DNA of 64,000 nucleotides, from NCBI GenBank assembly GCA_019635315.1, contig JAHBZT010000003.1, forward strand, positions 62,001 through 126,000. Reading direction: 5' to 3'. A program made the position numbers and the translations under genes. The notes under the pieces are model-generated. The model searched no databases. It was not told the DNA's origin and was given only the letters and a program-made list of their open reading frames with translations. This stretch comes from Rubrivivax sp. (lineage in GTDB: Bacteria > Pseudomonadota > Gammaproteobacteria > Burkholderiales > Burkholderiaceae_C). Of the stretch, positions 37,472-47,900 are shown piece after piece (position 1 is the first letter of the stretch; each line of letters starts with the position of its first letter).

Positions 37472-39480
37472 GCCTGGAATACGTCGCGGCCGGCGGCCAA
37501 GGCCTCGGCCCAGTCGGCGATGCGCGCGGCGCAGACCGTCAGTTCGGCGCACTCGGGCTTCTGGCTCCACGCCTGCAAGCGCGAAAGCAGCTGCTCATCT
37601 CGGGGATCTCCAGCAAGCAAGCGAACGCGTGACAGCACCTCCTGCGCCAACACCAGGTCCAGCGCATGCACCGGCTTCAGCGCGTTTGCTGCCAGGGCTC
37701 GTTGCAGCGAACGCGCAGAGCGTACGGAGAAGGCGGCACCACGCGGCGCAATCAGGTCGTTGAGGTCATCGACCAGGTCAGCCAGCTCCTCGGCAATCAT
37801 CAGCCCTGCTCGCTCCAGTGCCACGCGGCCACTGCTGGAGACTTCGATCAATGCTGCGCGGTCCAGCACGCGCGGCGACAGAGGCTTGACCGTATGGTCG
37901 TTGTTCAGCGTCGCGACAAATCGAAGGCTGGGGACAAGTACCACCTCGCATGGTCGGCTCGGTCGGCCTGCGATCGCACTGCCGCCCAGCACCACCTTAC
38001 GGTCAGCGCTCAGTTCGGGGTCGTACTCCAGGCGCACCAGCAGATCGCTCAACCAGTGCTCGGGCTGGCTGAGGTTGAACTCCTCGAACACCACCAGGCG
38101 TGCGCGCCTGTCGCCACGATTCCAGGCCTCTTCGCTGTTGCACAAGAAGTGCGTGAACTCCGTGGCCTCAAAGCTGCCGGTGATTGGGTTCACGTAGCCC
38201 AGCAGATCTTCGCGCCCACGCCAGGTCGAGGCCACCGGAACGATCACGGTTCGCTCGCGACGGGCGTCGTCCAACAAGCGGCTGGCGATCCAGCTCTTCC
38301 CGGCGCCGGGTGCTCCGGTCAGGATGACCAGGCTCTTGGTCAGGAACGCCACGCTCAGTGCAGTGATCAGCGTGGCATCCAGGCGCTCGGCCAACACGGC
38401 GCTCGCATCGGCTTCGGGGATGACGATGGGCGCGACAACTGGCTCGGGTTCCGACACAGGCTGGGGCAGAGGCTCGGGCTCAACGGTGGCTGGTGTCTCG
38501 GCTGGCGCAGTGATGTCTTCCCCGGCCGATGCTTCGGCCACAGTGTTGGCCTCCGGCTGCGCGGTTGCCGGTGGCGCCGCGCCAGGCACTGCCTGCTCAG
38601 GCTCTAGCGGGGCTTCCTCCACCGACACCGAAGGCTCCGTCGCTGGCGCGTCGGCTGGTGGGGCGGACACCGGCTCTGGCAGCGGAGCGGGAACTGGCTC
38701 GGGCACGGGTTGCGCAGCGGGCACCGCTGCGGCCGGCGGCGCCGTCACGATCTTCAGCTTGGACAGCTTCTCGGCCATCGCCGACGGAAATGCCGGTGCC
38801 TGAACGCCCCGCTGCAAGGCTTGCGGCGCTGGCAGCTTGGCCCAGGCTTCTTCGGCCTTTCGCAACCACTGCGGCAACTGTTCGCTCGCGCGCTTCAGGT
38901 TTCTCTCGTACTCGGCTGTCCAGCCGTCGAGCTTCTGCGCGCCTACTTCCTCCAATGCCTGGGCAATGATGTCCGCCAAGGTCTTGGCGCGAAGTTGCTT
39001 CAGATAGGCCACGCCTTGCACGCTGCGCAACGTCGCCTGTCCCAGCTTCAAGCGCGGGAGCATCGCCCAGCCGTCGCGGTGCGGCTCCACCAACAGGCGG
39101 TGCGGGGTCCGGCTGTCGTCCAGCACAGCATCTTTCACTCGGTACAGGCCGTACAGAGCGTGCTCGGCGTCTCCTTGGACTATGCCCTGTTGGGCGCCGA
39201 AGCGTCCGCCGTAAAAGACGAGAATCTGGTCGTCCAACAGCCTCGGCTGCTCACGAACGGCCTGGATGACCGTGGTGTCTGGCACCACGAACCGCGGCGA
39301 CACCGGCTTGAACACGTCGATGTGAAAGCAGCGGCTCACACCGGCGGCGCAGTAGTTTTCCCTGAACGTGGCATCGGCTCCGCAGTTCCACCCTTGGGGC
39401 TGCGCGCAGATCGACCCGTTCCATTGATGCCGGTGCGCGTTCATCTTCGCCGCCAGCACGTTGCCTGTATCCAGTCGCAT
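37468..39480 (-). CDS. McrB-like AAA+ ATPase with a Cys-rich N-terminal domain
   Basis: 670 residues. The C-terminal AAA+ domain has Walker A TGAPGAGKSW (about 385-394), Walker B LVVFEEFNLSQPEHW (about 460-474), sensor 1 FVATLNNDHT (about 520-530) and an arginine-finger region LSPRVLDRA, as in McrB motor subunits. The N-terminus carries four Cys within about 35 residues (CAQPQGWNC, NYCAAGVSRC), a possible zinc or sensor domain in place of the McrB methyl-DNA-binding domain. Between about 245 and 375 lies a long Pro/Glu/Ala-rich linker. It should power the adjacent McrC-like nuclease. Confidence 0.82.
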   Translation of the reverse strand: MRLDTGNVLAAKMNAHRHQWNGSICAQPQGWNCGADATFRENYCAAGVSRCFHIDVFKPVSPRFVVPDTTVIQAVREQPRLLDDQILVFYGGRFGAQQGIVQGDAEHALYGLYRVKDAVLDDSRTPHRLLVEPHRDGWAMLPRLKLGQATLRSVQGVAYLKQLRAKTLADIIAQALEEVGAQKLDGWTAEYERNLKRASEQLPQWLRKAEEAWAKLPAPQALQRGVQAPAFPSAMAEKLSKLKIVTAPPAAAVPAAQPVPEPVPAPLPEPVSAPPADAPATEPSVSVEEAPLEPEQAVPGAAPPATAQPEANTVAEASAGEDITAPAETPATVEPEPLPQPVSEPEPVVAPIVIPEADASAVLAERLDATLITALSVAFLTKSLVILTGAPGAGKSWIASRLLDDARRERTVIVPVASTWRGREDLLGYVNPITGSFEATEFTHFLCNSEEAWNRGDRRARLVVFEEFNLSQPEHWLSDLLVRLEYDPELSADRKVVLGGSAIAGRPSRPCEVVLVPSLRFVATLNNDHTVKPLSPRVLDRAALIEVSSSGRVALERAGLMIAEELADLVDDLNDLIAPRGAAFSVRSARSLQRALAANALKPVHALDLVLAQEVLSRVRLLAGDPRDEQLLSRLQAWSQKPECAELTVCAARIADWAEALAAGRDVFQA

Positions 39481-39504
39481 CGTCGCGCTCCTCTCTCGCG
39501 GCCG

Positions 39505-42201
39505 CTACCAGCGTGCTGCAAACATCGGCCTGAGCGCATCCAGCGCGGCCGGCAATGATTCCTGGCAAGTCATGCCCAGATAGGTCGCCGCGCGTGTCGT
39601 GCCCACGTACAGGTACTTATCGAACAGCTCGGGTTGCTCGGCCGCCAGCCGGTCGATGCCGACGAAGAACACCGCCTCGAACTCCAGACCCTTGATGTGC
39701 TGGATGTCGAACACCCTCACATCGTTCTCGTTGCCCATCGTCTGGCCGTCGCGGCACGGCACAGCCTTGATGTTGTGGTCGGCCAATCGCTCGCTCAAAG
39801 CGCTGGCCAGCGGCTCTACCTCGGCCTCGCTCATCACCAACACGGCGATCGATGGCAGGCTCTTGACGAAGGCCTCGATCTCACGCACCCGGTCGGCGAG
39901 CCATGCTGCCAGGCCTCCAGTCGCGGACAAGCCCTCCACCAGAACTGGCGGCACTCCATCGTTGTCCACCCCCTCGGGCAGTTCCATGGCGCTGTCGTCA
40001 CCTCCGCCCAAACGGACGATGCCCTTGGCCAACTCGTTGAGCTGAGTGCTCTGTCGGTACGAAATGTGGATGGTCTGGTCGCCGATGCCGGGGCAGGCCC
40101 ATCGCACCTCGTCCAGGCTGCGGCTGCCCCAGGTGGTGAGCCGTTGGTTGAAGTCGCCGCAGGCAAAGAACGAGCGCCCGATGGGGTGTGCCAGCGCGGC
40201 CATGCAGCCCAGTTGCACCGGTGAGAAGTCGGTTGCCTCGTCCACGAGCACCTGGTGGCGCATCGCGCCGCGCAACGGGCGCAGCGCGGCCCACTCCGGC
40301 GCGTCGGCAATGCCGCGCTGCACGGCCGGCCGCTGCAGCAGCGCTGCACCGTTGCGCAACAGGGCCAACAGCACGATGTCGAGTTCGAGTGGGTGCAGGT
40401 CGGTCTTCAGGTAGTTCCCGGCCGGCGTGTACCAGCTGGCCTCGGCCTGCCGCACGCGGCGGAAGCTGCGGTAGCGGTGCGGCATCTGGTTCACGAAGCT
40501 ACGAGCCGGGTTCACCAGCTTCCGTGCCAGCGATTGCTGCACCAGGCTGCGTCCTACCGCCGCCAGTTCGGCGGGCGCCAGCCCGCGCTCGCCCAGCCAT
40601 TCGACAATGCGGCTTGCGCGTCGGCCCTTTTTCAGCGACTTGCCCTTGGCGCGCGTCCGCGCGTACGACCGCAGGCTTCGCTCGTAGGCCTGAACCGTTG
40701 CCTTGATCCGGCCAGCGTCGAGTTCGACCACGTCGTCTTCCTCTTCCTCATCGGCGTCCTCGTCGTCCTCGTCATCGGTCTCGGTTGCGGCATCGGCCAG
40801 GGTGTCGATGAAGCGCGCCAACTCCTCGATGAAGGCCCGATTGCGCCTCAGCTGCAGAGTCAAGGCCTCCTTGAGCTTGCCGTCGGTGAAGGCGCGCATC
40901 TCTGCGATGCGGTCCAACAGCACACGCGACGCGGCGCTCAGCGTCACCACCACCGTGCCCACGTCGTCCGGGCCGGCTCCGGCAAGAGCTTCGAGTGCCG
41001 TTGCTGCCAGCCGGGCAACGGACGGGTCCGGGTCATCGGCCAGCGCTTGCGCCGCCTGGCGCAAGCTTTCCAGCCAAGCCGTCTTCTGCCACTGGTCGAA
41101 ATCGGCGTACCAGGTGGTGAGCTGCTTGTGCGCTGCGGAGGTCAGCGTGGTGGCAGCCTCCTTCAACACGAAGATGCCGCTGCTGGCGGCCGTGCGCAGG
41201 ATGCCGAAGCGGTTGCGTGCCAGGTCAACCCGGTAGGCCGCCCACGTGCCGATGCGCTGTTCCGACGCTGCGATGCCTTCACGCGCGAAGGCCTCCTTCA
41301 CGTAGTGGCGCAGCAGGTCGGTGGGCGTGAACATCAGCCAGCTCTGCGCATGTGGCAGGTCACTGGCTTCGTCCAGCCGGCGCACCAGGTCCTTCTCGTC
41401 CTCGTCCAGGAACTCGGCATCCAGCTTCTGGCCCAGGCGGCGGATCAACGTGGTCGTCTTGCCGGTGCCCGGCGGGCCCAGGATCAACAATCGGCTGGCC
41501 AACGACAGGCGGAAGATGCCGTCTTGGTACTCGTCCAGCACCGGGCGGTCGCGCAAGCCCATCTTCGTTATGACGCTGCGGCGCACGCCGGCGATCAGGT
41601 TCCCGGCCTGTTCTTCGGCGGCCAGCAGCGCCTCAAGCGGATCGTCTTCCAGGTCCGCCGCAGGCGGCGCCAGCAGCTCGCGCAGCGACCGCACCGTCAC
41701 GGTGGCGAAGTCGTCGCCCTCAAAGATGCTGTCCCGCGAGTCCCAGGCGTCCTGCCGGAAGGGGAACAGGCGGGCCCTCTGGCGAAGCTCCACTTCCATG
41801 CCGTCGGGGCGGCGGAAAGTTGCGCCGACCGTTCGCGAGGCCAGCGCCCCCATGGGCGACCGGTAGGAGATGAGCGGCACACCGCTCAAGCTGGCGGGTG
41901 GCGAGCTGCGGCACACGTAGTAGGTGCGCAGCGCACCGCTCTCGTCGGCCACCACCACGCGGGCGATCGCGGGCTCACGGCTGAGTGCCAGATAGGCGCT
42001 GGCCTTCTCGCTATTGATGCGTTCCAGCGTCTGCAGCGCCGCGGCTTCCCGCGTCGGGTTCATGACGCCGATCGACTCGGCGCTGAGATAGGTGTCGCCT
42101 TGCAGGCCCTGGCGAGCACGCTGCTCGATGGTCTGGAACGTTTCGAGCACGTCCTCGGCCGTCACCGCGATGGGGCCTGGGGTGGCATGGGCGTCGGCCA
42201 T
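39505..42201 (-). CDS. SF1 (UvrD/Rep-like) DNA helicase of the defence array
   Basis: 898 residues. Walker A LGPPGTGKTTTLIR (about 241-254), motif II HQVLVDEATDFSPVQL (about 646-661), motif III GDFNQRLTTWGS, motif IV ISYRQSTQLNELA, then FDIQHIKGLEFEAVFFVG and YVGTTRAATYLGM (motifs V and VI). The N-terminal 230 residues are specific to this subfamily. An acidic stretch of Asp/Glu lies near residue 490. It lies 24 bp upstream of the McrB-like gene and 33 bp after the PLD-like gene. Such helicases often accompany restriction nucleases and process DNA ends. Confidence 0.83.
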   Translation of the reverse strand: MADAHATPGPIAVTAEDVLETFQTIEQRARQGLQGDTYLSAESIGVMNPTREAAALQTLERINSEKASAYLALSREPAIARVVVADESGALRTYYVCRSSPPASLSGVPLISYRSPMGALASRTVGATFRRPDGMEVELRQRARLFPFRQDAWDSRDSIFEGDDFATVTVRSLRELLAPPAADLEDDPLEALLAAEEQAGNLIAGVRRSVITKMGLRDRPVLDEYQDGIFRLSLASRLLILGPPGTGKTTTLIRRLGQKLDAEFLDEDEKDLVRRLDEASDLPHAQSWLMFTPTDLLRHYVKEAFAREGIAASEQRIGTWAAYRVDLARNRFGILRTAASSGIFVLKEAATTLTSAAHKQLTTWYADFDQWQKTAWLESLRQAAQALADDPDPSVARLAATALEALAGAGPDDVGTVVVTLSAASRVLLDRIAEMRAFTDGKLKEALTLQLRRNRAFIEELARFIDTLADAATETDDEDDEDADEEEEDDVVELDAGRIKATVQAYERSLRSYARTRAKGKSLKKGRRASRIVEWLGERGLAPAELAAVGRSLVQQSLARKLVNPARSFVNQMPHRYRSFRRVRQAEASWYTPAGNYLKTDLHPLELDIVLLALLRNGAALLQRPAVQRGIADAPEWAALRPLRGAMRHQVLVDEATDFSPVQLGCMAALAHPIGRSFFACGDFNQRLTTWGSRSLDEVRWACPGIGDQTIHISYRQSTQLNELAKGIVRLGGGDDSAMELPEGVDNDGVPPVLVEGLSATGGLAAWLADRVREIEAFVKSLPSIAVLVMSEAEVEPLASALSERLADHNIKAVPCRDGQTMGNENDVRVFDIQHIKGLEFEAVFFVGIDRLAAEQPELFDKYLYVGTTRAATYLGMTCQESLPAALDALRPMFAARW

Positions 42202-42233
42202 GGGCGTTGTTCCTCCTGTCGTGTGGTTCTCGT

Positions 42234-43478
42234 TCAGCGCATGCCTGGCAGCTCGGACTGGGACTTCGATGGTGCGGCGCTGAATTCTCGGAAGGGCTTG
42301 TCGAAGTCCACCAGCGGGTATGCCGAACGCACCGCCACCTGGAAGTTCGGATCCTTCAGCGTCTCGTAGGTCACCGCCTTGATCGACATCACCAGGCGCA
42401 TGTCGCGTACCAGCGACTCCACGTCAGGGAAGGTTCGATCGAGTTGTGCTTCGACCCAGCGCTTGATCTGGTCAGCCGTGGGTTTGCCCACCACGCCAGA
42501 CTGCAACGAATCGGGCGGCTTGGCCTTCAGAGCGGGCACCAGGCTGCGCACCAGCTGTTGGCGGGAGTGCTCGATCTCCTTGCCCAGGCGCTCACGCACG
42601 CTGTTGGCGAAAGCCTGCACCTCGGCGCGCAGCGCCTCCACGGCCGCTTCAAGCCGCTTGCGGTTGGACCGCAGGCTGACGGTGCCGAAGTCCTTCAGCG
42701 CGTGCAGGTTCTGCGTCTTGCGCAACGCGTCGATCTTCTTGCGCAAGGTGACGGCGCCCTTGCCGATGGCGGCTTCGGGGTCGACCAGGCGAAAGCTCGT
42801 GGTCAGCCGCTCGCGCGTGGCCTGGTCGCTCACTGCCAGCAGCAGCTCCGGCGGCAGCTGCACGCGCTGCCGCGTGATCTGGGTGCCGAGCAATTCGAGC
42901 TCCACGAACTCCACGAAGGCGTTGAATACCATCACCTTGCGCGCCACGTCGAAGGGTTGAGGTGGATCCGCGGACAGCGCCTCCTCCATCTGTGCGATCT
43001 GCTGAAGCGTTGCCGTGCTGGCGCCAATCTCGGGTCCTGGTGTGTCCTCAGAGTCGCCGGGCCGAGCGGGTTGCAGCGCCGCCACGACATGCACCAGCTG
43101 GTCAGGTCCCATGCGCATTGCGTTCGGCGCGGTCGACCGCTCCATCGTCGCATCCACCAGCAGCGGCGGGGTTGCGAAGCACCAGCCGGCATCGTCGATG
43201 ACCACGGCACCCAACCGCAGGCCAGGCTCCAACCGCACCTCAACGCCGGCACGCGCCAACTCGGCCACGGCGTCGAAGTGACCGTAGCCCAGGCGGGCCG
43301 CCTGGTCGGTGCCATCGACCACGACGCTCACCTGCACGGGTGGCGTCGAGCGGTGTGCGGCGATCAGCGCGGAGGCCACGTCGTCGCCGAAGCCCGGACA
43401 AGCCAGCAGCACGCGCCGCCGTGCAGCGCGGATGCGCTGCGCGAGCGCCGGGCCGTCGAGTTGCTCAAACAGCGGCAT
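42234..43478 (-). CDS. phospholipase-D-like protein with a degenerate active site
   Basis: 414 residues. The first 200 residues follow the PLD-fold layout (AARRRVLLACPGFGDDVASALI, VQVSVVVDGTDQAARLGYG, then AELARAGVEVRLEPGLRLGAVVIDDAGWCFAT). At the place of the HKD motif (HxKxxxxD) the sequence reads LRLGAVVIDD, so His and Lys are missing. The C-terminal half is helical. DISARM encodes a PLD protein (DrmC) with a dispensable role; this gene holds the matching position. It overlaps the end of the methyltransferase frame by 14 bp. Confidence 0.72.
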   Translation of the reverse strand: MPLFEQLDGPALAQRIRAARRRVLLACPGFGDDVASALIAAHRSTPPVQVSVVVDGTDQAARLGYGHFDAVAELARAGVEVRLEPGLRLGAVVIDDAGWCFATPPLLVDATMERSTAPNAMRMGPDQLVHVVAALQPARPGDSEDTPGPEIGASTATLQQIAQMEEALSADPPQPFDVARKVMVFNAFVEFVELELLGTQITRQRVQLPPELLLAVSDQATRERLTTSFRLVDPEAAIGKGAVTLRKKIDALRKTQNLHALKDFGTVSLRSNRKRLEAAVEALRAEVQAFANSVRERLGKEIEHSRQQLVRSLVPALKAKPPDSLQSGVVGKPTADQIKRWVEAQLDRTFPDVESLVRDMRLVMSIKAVTYETLKDPNFQVAVRSAYPLVDFDKPFREFSAAPSKSQSELPGMR

Positions 43479-43934
43479 GCGCGGGTCGATCCCAAGCTTC
43501 CATCACCAGCCGCCGCGTGCGGTACTCCTGGTGATCGCGTTCCTCGGCGCGCCTCAGGGCGGCGAAGGTTTCGGCCGTGCAATCCGGGCCGAGCACATCG
43601 CGCGGCTCAAGCAGGTAGCGCATCTCGTCGCGCGTCAGGCCGAAGAGATCACGGGCGACGACGACATCCAGCTCGGCGGCCAGGCGCGCCCGCTCCTCGG
43701 GATCATTCGATGGTGTCAGCTCGTGCTCGGTGAGCGCCGGGTGACGCCGCAAGGTCGCAAGGAATTCCGCCATCTCGGGGCCTGCACAGGACAAGCGCGT
43801 GGAAAGTGCGGCTATTCGGGCTTCCGCCGAGTTCGGCACCACAGACCGCGGCAGTGGCAACGTAGCAATCACACCAAAGGTGATGTGAAGCGCCACCTTC
43901 TGTCTGACGATAGAGTCAACTACCAAAGAGTTCA

Positions 43935-44979
43935 CCTGATTAGCGATGAAGTTCAGCGGGCTCATCCTATGAGCCAGTGAGGCAGGAGGATGCGCGCATC
44001 CACCAAGGAGATGCGCCTTGCCGATGAACCGAGTGCAGTTCCAGCCGGGGCTGTCGATGCGGGAGTTCCTGAGCTTGTACGGAACCGAGGAGCTCTGCGA
44101 GGCGGCGCTGATCGCCAGACGGTGGCCACGCGGCTTCGAGTGCCCGCGCTGCGGCGTTTGCGAGGCCCGCACGAGCTTTCAGCGGCAGGGGCGGCGCTAC
44201 TGGCAGTGCTCCGGCTGCCAATACCAGTGCAGCGTCCTCAGCGGCACGATCTTCGAGGCCAGCAAGCTGCCCCTGACGAGCTGGTTCCTGGCGATGCAGT
44301 TGCTGACCCAGTCCAAGACCAACGTCTCGGCCCTGGAGCTCAAGCGACACCTGGGCGTGTGCTACCGCACCGCTTGGCTGGTCAAGCACAAGATCCTCGA
44401 AGGCATGCGGCTGGCCGAAACAGACCGCCAGCTCACCGCCAGGGTCGAGATCGACGATGCCTACCTTGGTGGAGAGCGCAGTGGCGGCAAGACCGGCCGA
44501 GGCTCGGAGAACAAGATTCCGTTCGTGGCGGCAGTGGAGACCACCGAGGACGGCCTGCCTCACCTGGCGTGTCTGTCGCCGCGGCCGTTCACGAACGCGG
44601 CCATAGAGGACTTTTTGGCCCGGCACACCGTGCTGCCGCTGACCCTGGTCTCCGACGGTCTGCACTGTTTCCAGGTCGCCACCAGCGTCGGCGCCGCTCA
44701 CGACCGCGAGATCACCGGAGGCGGCAAGGCCAGCGTCACCAACGACAAGTTCGTGGCGGTCAACACCCTCATCGGCAACGTCAAGACCGCGCTCACCGGT
44801 ACCTACCACGCCATCAAGTTCGCCAAGTACGCCTACCGCTACCTGGCCGAGGTGCAGTTTCGCTTCAACCGGCGCTACGACCTGCGTGTCATCCTCTGCA
44901 GCCTGCTCACGGCCCTGGCTCGGGCACCCAGGCGTCCGGAGCGCGGAATCAGGGTTGCTGAACTTCATCGCTAATCAGG
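43935..44979 (+). mobile_element. IS1595-family (ISXO2-like) insertion sequence
   Basis: 1,045 bp. Perfect 23-bp terminal inverted repeats at 43935-43957 and 44957-44979 (outer end CCTGATTAGCG), flanked by a perfect 8-bp target duplication AGAGTTCA at 43927-43934 and 44980-44987. Size, duplication length and transposase type all agree with IS1595. It is inserted opposite to the direction of the defence operon. Confidence 0.95.
44018..44974 (+). CDS. IS1595-family transposase
   Basis: 318 residues. N-terminal zinc ribbon (C42, C45, C64, C67) and a DDE-type ISXO2 catalytic domain with EIDDAYLGG (D146/D147), VSDGLHCF (D213) and the N/H-containing VNTLIGNVK region. It appears full length, with the TAA inside the right inverted repeat. 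TTG 44018 lies 7 bp after AAGGAG; ATG 44024 is the alternative. Enzymatically complete, so the element may still move. Confidence 0.92.
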   Translation: MPMNRVQFQPGLSMREFLSLYGTEELCEAALIARRWPRGFECPRCGVCEARTSFQRQGRRYWQCSGCQYQCSVLSGTIFEASKLPLTSWFLAMQLLTQSKTNVSALELKRHLGVCYRTAWLVKHKILEGMRLAETDRQLTARVEIDDAYLGGERSGGKTGRGSENKIPFVAAVETTEDGLPHLACLSPRPFTNAAIEDFLARHTVLPLTLVSDGLHCFQVATSVGAAHDREITGGGKASVTNDKFVAVNTLIGNVKTALTGTYHAIKFAKYAYRYLAEVQFRFNRRYDLRVILCSLLTALARAPRRPERGIRVAELHR

Positions 44980-47900
44980 AGAGTTCATGGCGCCCAACGT
45001 CGCGACAAGCACCAGTGGATCGCTCGGAACGAGCGCCATCGTTGGCACCGTGTGACCACACACTGTCATGGGCGGAATCAGCGCTGCCATGAGGCTTCGT
45101 TGATTCGTTCCGTTTCCGACGTCGCAAAAGCCGATTCGATACTGATGCACGCGCTCACGGATCTTGTTTGGGATCCGTTCTTCCAGAATCCGCCACTGCG
45201 GGCGAATGCTTTTCGCGACGCTGCCAAATGCCATAGGCTCCCAGGTCACGTTACGCCCGTGGCCCGATACGTAGCCCTTGGCCCGGTAGTCGTGGTGTGT
45301 GACCATGCTTCCTTGGTACAGCGGCCAGCCCCGTTCATCGGACGTGAAGAGTTCGTTGTCGTTGCCCATGTGCACTTCGGCAGCGGGGACCCAGTCAGGT
45401 AGACCAACCACCTTATCTCCCAGCCGCGGGAAGCGGCTGTACATCTTCCTCGCGATGTCGATCTCGAGTTGGTTGGAGAACTCCATCACTGCCAGTGCTT
45501 CTGGGGAGAACTCGCGCAGCAGCCCCACGGGCAACTTCAACGGCAACTCGCGGGCTGCCTGGAGACGTGATTCGGAATTGATGGCGAACGCCGCCGGGAA
45601 CTCTGAGGTCGTGCCGCCGTGTCGCGCGCTGTAGAGGGCGAACTTCATGCGTGTGTCGATCGCTGGAAACCAGATTCCACGCGTGTTCTCGAATCCAAAC
45701 AAGGCCTCTAGCCGAAACTCACTCAGCAGAGAAGCTCGGATCGCGGAGGCATTAGCTCCGTTGTAGAAGTTTTCAGGAACGATCTGTGCAGCAACCCCAT
45801 CGGGTGCTGGGAAGGTCAGAGCCAGTTCCACGAACTGCCGGTAGACGTTGAAGTCCCCTTTGCCTAGATTGCCGGCGGCGAACATGCGGTACCGGCCGCT
45901 CTCCTTGATGAAGCGCACCGCTGCATAGAGCTCGCGTGCGTGCCGCTCCCAGTCGGCGCAAATGGTCGGCAGCGTTAGCAGTTCGGCAATACGCGCCTGC
46001 TGTTCGTCGGGCGTCATGCCCGCGATCTCGGGCTCATGCTTGGCGAAGAACTCCTTGGCGTCGGGGCTCATCGTTTCCCATGGCGGGTTGCCGAGCACCA
46101 GCGAGAAGCCGCCACGCTTGAAGACCTCAGGGAACTCCAGCGGCCAATGGAAGAAGCGGTACTGCCGGCGCAGCGCCTCGACCTCCTCGGCAATGTGCGG
46201 CGCCAGGGTGGAGGGGTCGGCCAGGAAGCGCCACACCGTGTCCGACGTCGGCGTGCGTTCTCGGCCCTGGCGCTCCACGGGGCGCTTGACGCTGAAGAAC
46301 GCCGCCGTCCACAAGTCGCAAGCGCGCAGCAGCCGCCAGGTCAAGGTGCCGTCGGCCCGCGTCTGCTCGAAGAGCTGCCGCTTGGCTTCCACGTCCGCCA
46401 GGCCCTGGTCGTCCCTGCTCAATCGTGCGAGCACGGCGTCCAGCTCCTCGGGGATGCCGAGGTTCAGGCCGGCCAGTGGCAGCGTGGGCTTGGCGCGCTC
46501 GCCGGCGTTGCGGCGGCGCAAGGCGGAGCCGGCGTCACGGTCGTCCACCCATTGGCCGGCGATGCCGCTGTCGGCCAGCACATCCTTGAGCGGTGCAAAG
46601 GCCTCGTTCGGGATGCCCGCGCGCAGCACCGACAGGTCATGCACGCCCAGCAGTGCATCGCCGCAGCGCAGGTGAGCGTCCAGAAAGCCGAGGGGCCGGC
46701 CGGGCTCCACGCTTTCCAGCCACAGGGCCACCTTGCAAAGCTCCAAGGCCATCGGGTTGCGGTCGACACCGAAGACGCAGTGGCCCACCACCTGGCGCAG
46801 GGCGTGGTGTTCGTCGGCGGGGCTGGGTTGCCCGTGGCCGTTCATCTCGGCGGTGACGCGCGACAGGTGCTTCGCGATGCGCCGCGCCGCGCCGAGCAGG
46901 AAGTGGCCGCTGCCGCAGGCAGGGTCGACAACAGACAGGTTCAGCAAGGCATCGACGGCGCCTTGACCACTGGGGTGGGCCGACAAGGTCCGGTCGATCA
47001 CGGGTTCAAGGGCCTCGTCCAGCAGCAACTGCACCAGGGTTTCGTGCGTGTAGTGGCTGGCGGTGGTCTTGCGCGCGTTGCCCCGGCTGGCGGCGCCACT
47101 CTGGAAGGTGAAGGTGCGGTGCTGGTCGGTGAGCTGGGGCGCCAGTTCGAGCAGGCTTTCGTAGATGCTGCCCAGCTCCTCGGGGCCCATGTCGCGCCAG
47201 TTCACCCGCACCAACGGGGAGCTTGGCGCTTCCCGCATCCACGCCAGGTGAAAGAGGGCCGCCAGGAGGTGGCGGTTCTCCAGCCGACAGGCGTCGAGCG
47301 TGGGGCACTGGTGGGCGTCGAACAGGCCTCCCAGTGCCGGCAGCGCCAACAGCGGCTGGCCTTGTGCCAGACCCTGCCACACTTGCTTCAGCCCCTGCCA
47401 CAGGTCGTCGTGCCGGTCGTGCGCGCTGCGTCGCGTGGCGCGATCGCGCAGACGCCGCAGGCCGTAGCCTTCGGCGTAGAGGGCGGTGGCCTGGGCGTCG
47501 GCCCCGGGCGGATGCAGGGCGTCGCGTTCCTCGACCGTCAGCAAGAAGATCTGCCGGTACACCAGACGCAGCAGTTCGTTGAAGTAGCCCTGCGCGTCTG
47601 GTTCACCCCGCGCCAGCGCTTCGCGCAGCGCGCTGTTGGCCGGGTGACTGATGAAACCTTGGCCCAGCACGAGCAGCGCCTGCTCGACCTTGGCGCTCAG
47701 TGTCTCGCGGGCCCGTGCGCCCTCCGAACGACACGCAGCGCGCCACTGCTCCAGGGCACAGTGGCTGGCCTCGGAGGTGGCGGTGCCAAAGCGGCTGGCG
47801 TGCAGCAGCAGCCACAGCACAGAGAAGTCGGCAAAGCGCTCTTCGCTGAACAGCCGCTCCAGGTCGACCTCGACCCAGGCAGGGCGCGTGAGGCTGGCGT

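Noticed and set aside
43465-44172. A 235-codon gene covering the methyltransferase C-terminus
   Set aside because: Its first ~75 codons lie inside the insertion sequence; it is the 3' end of the split methyltransferase, not a gene of its own.
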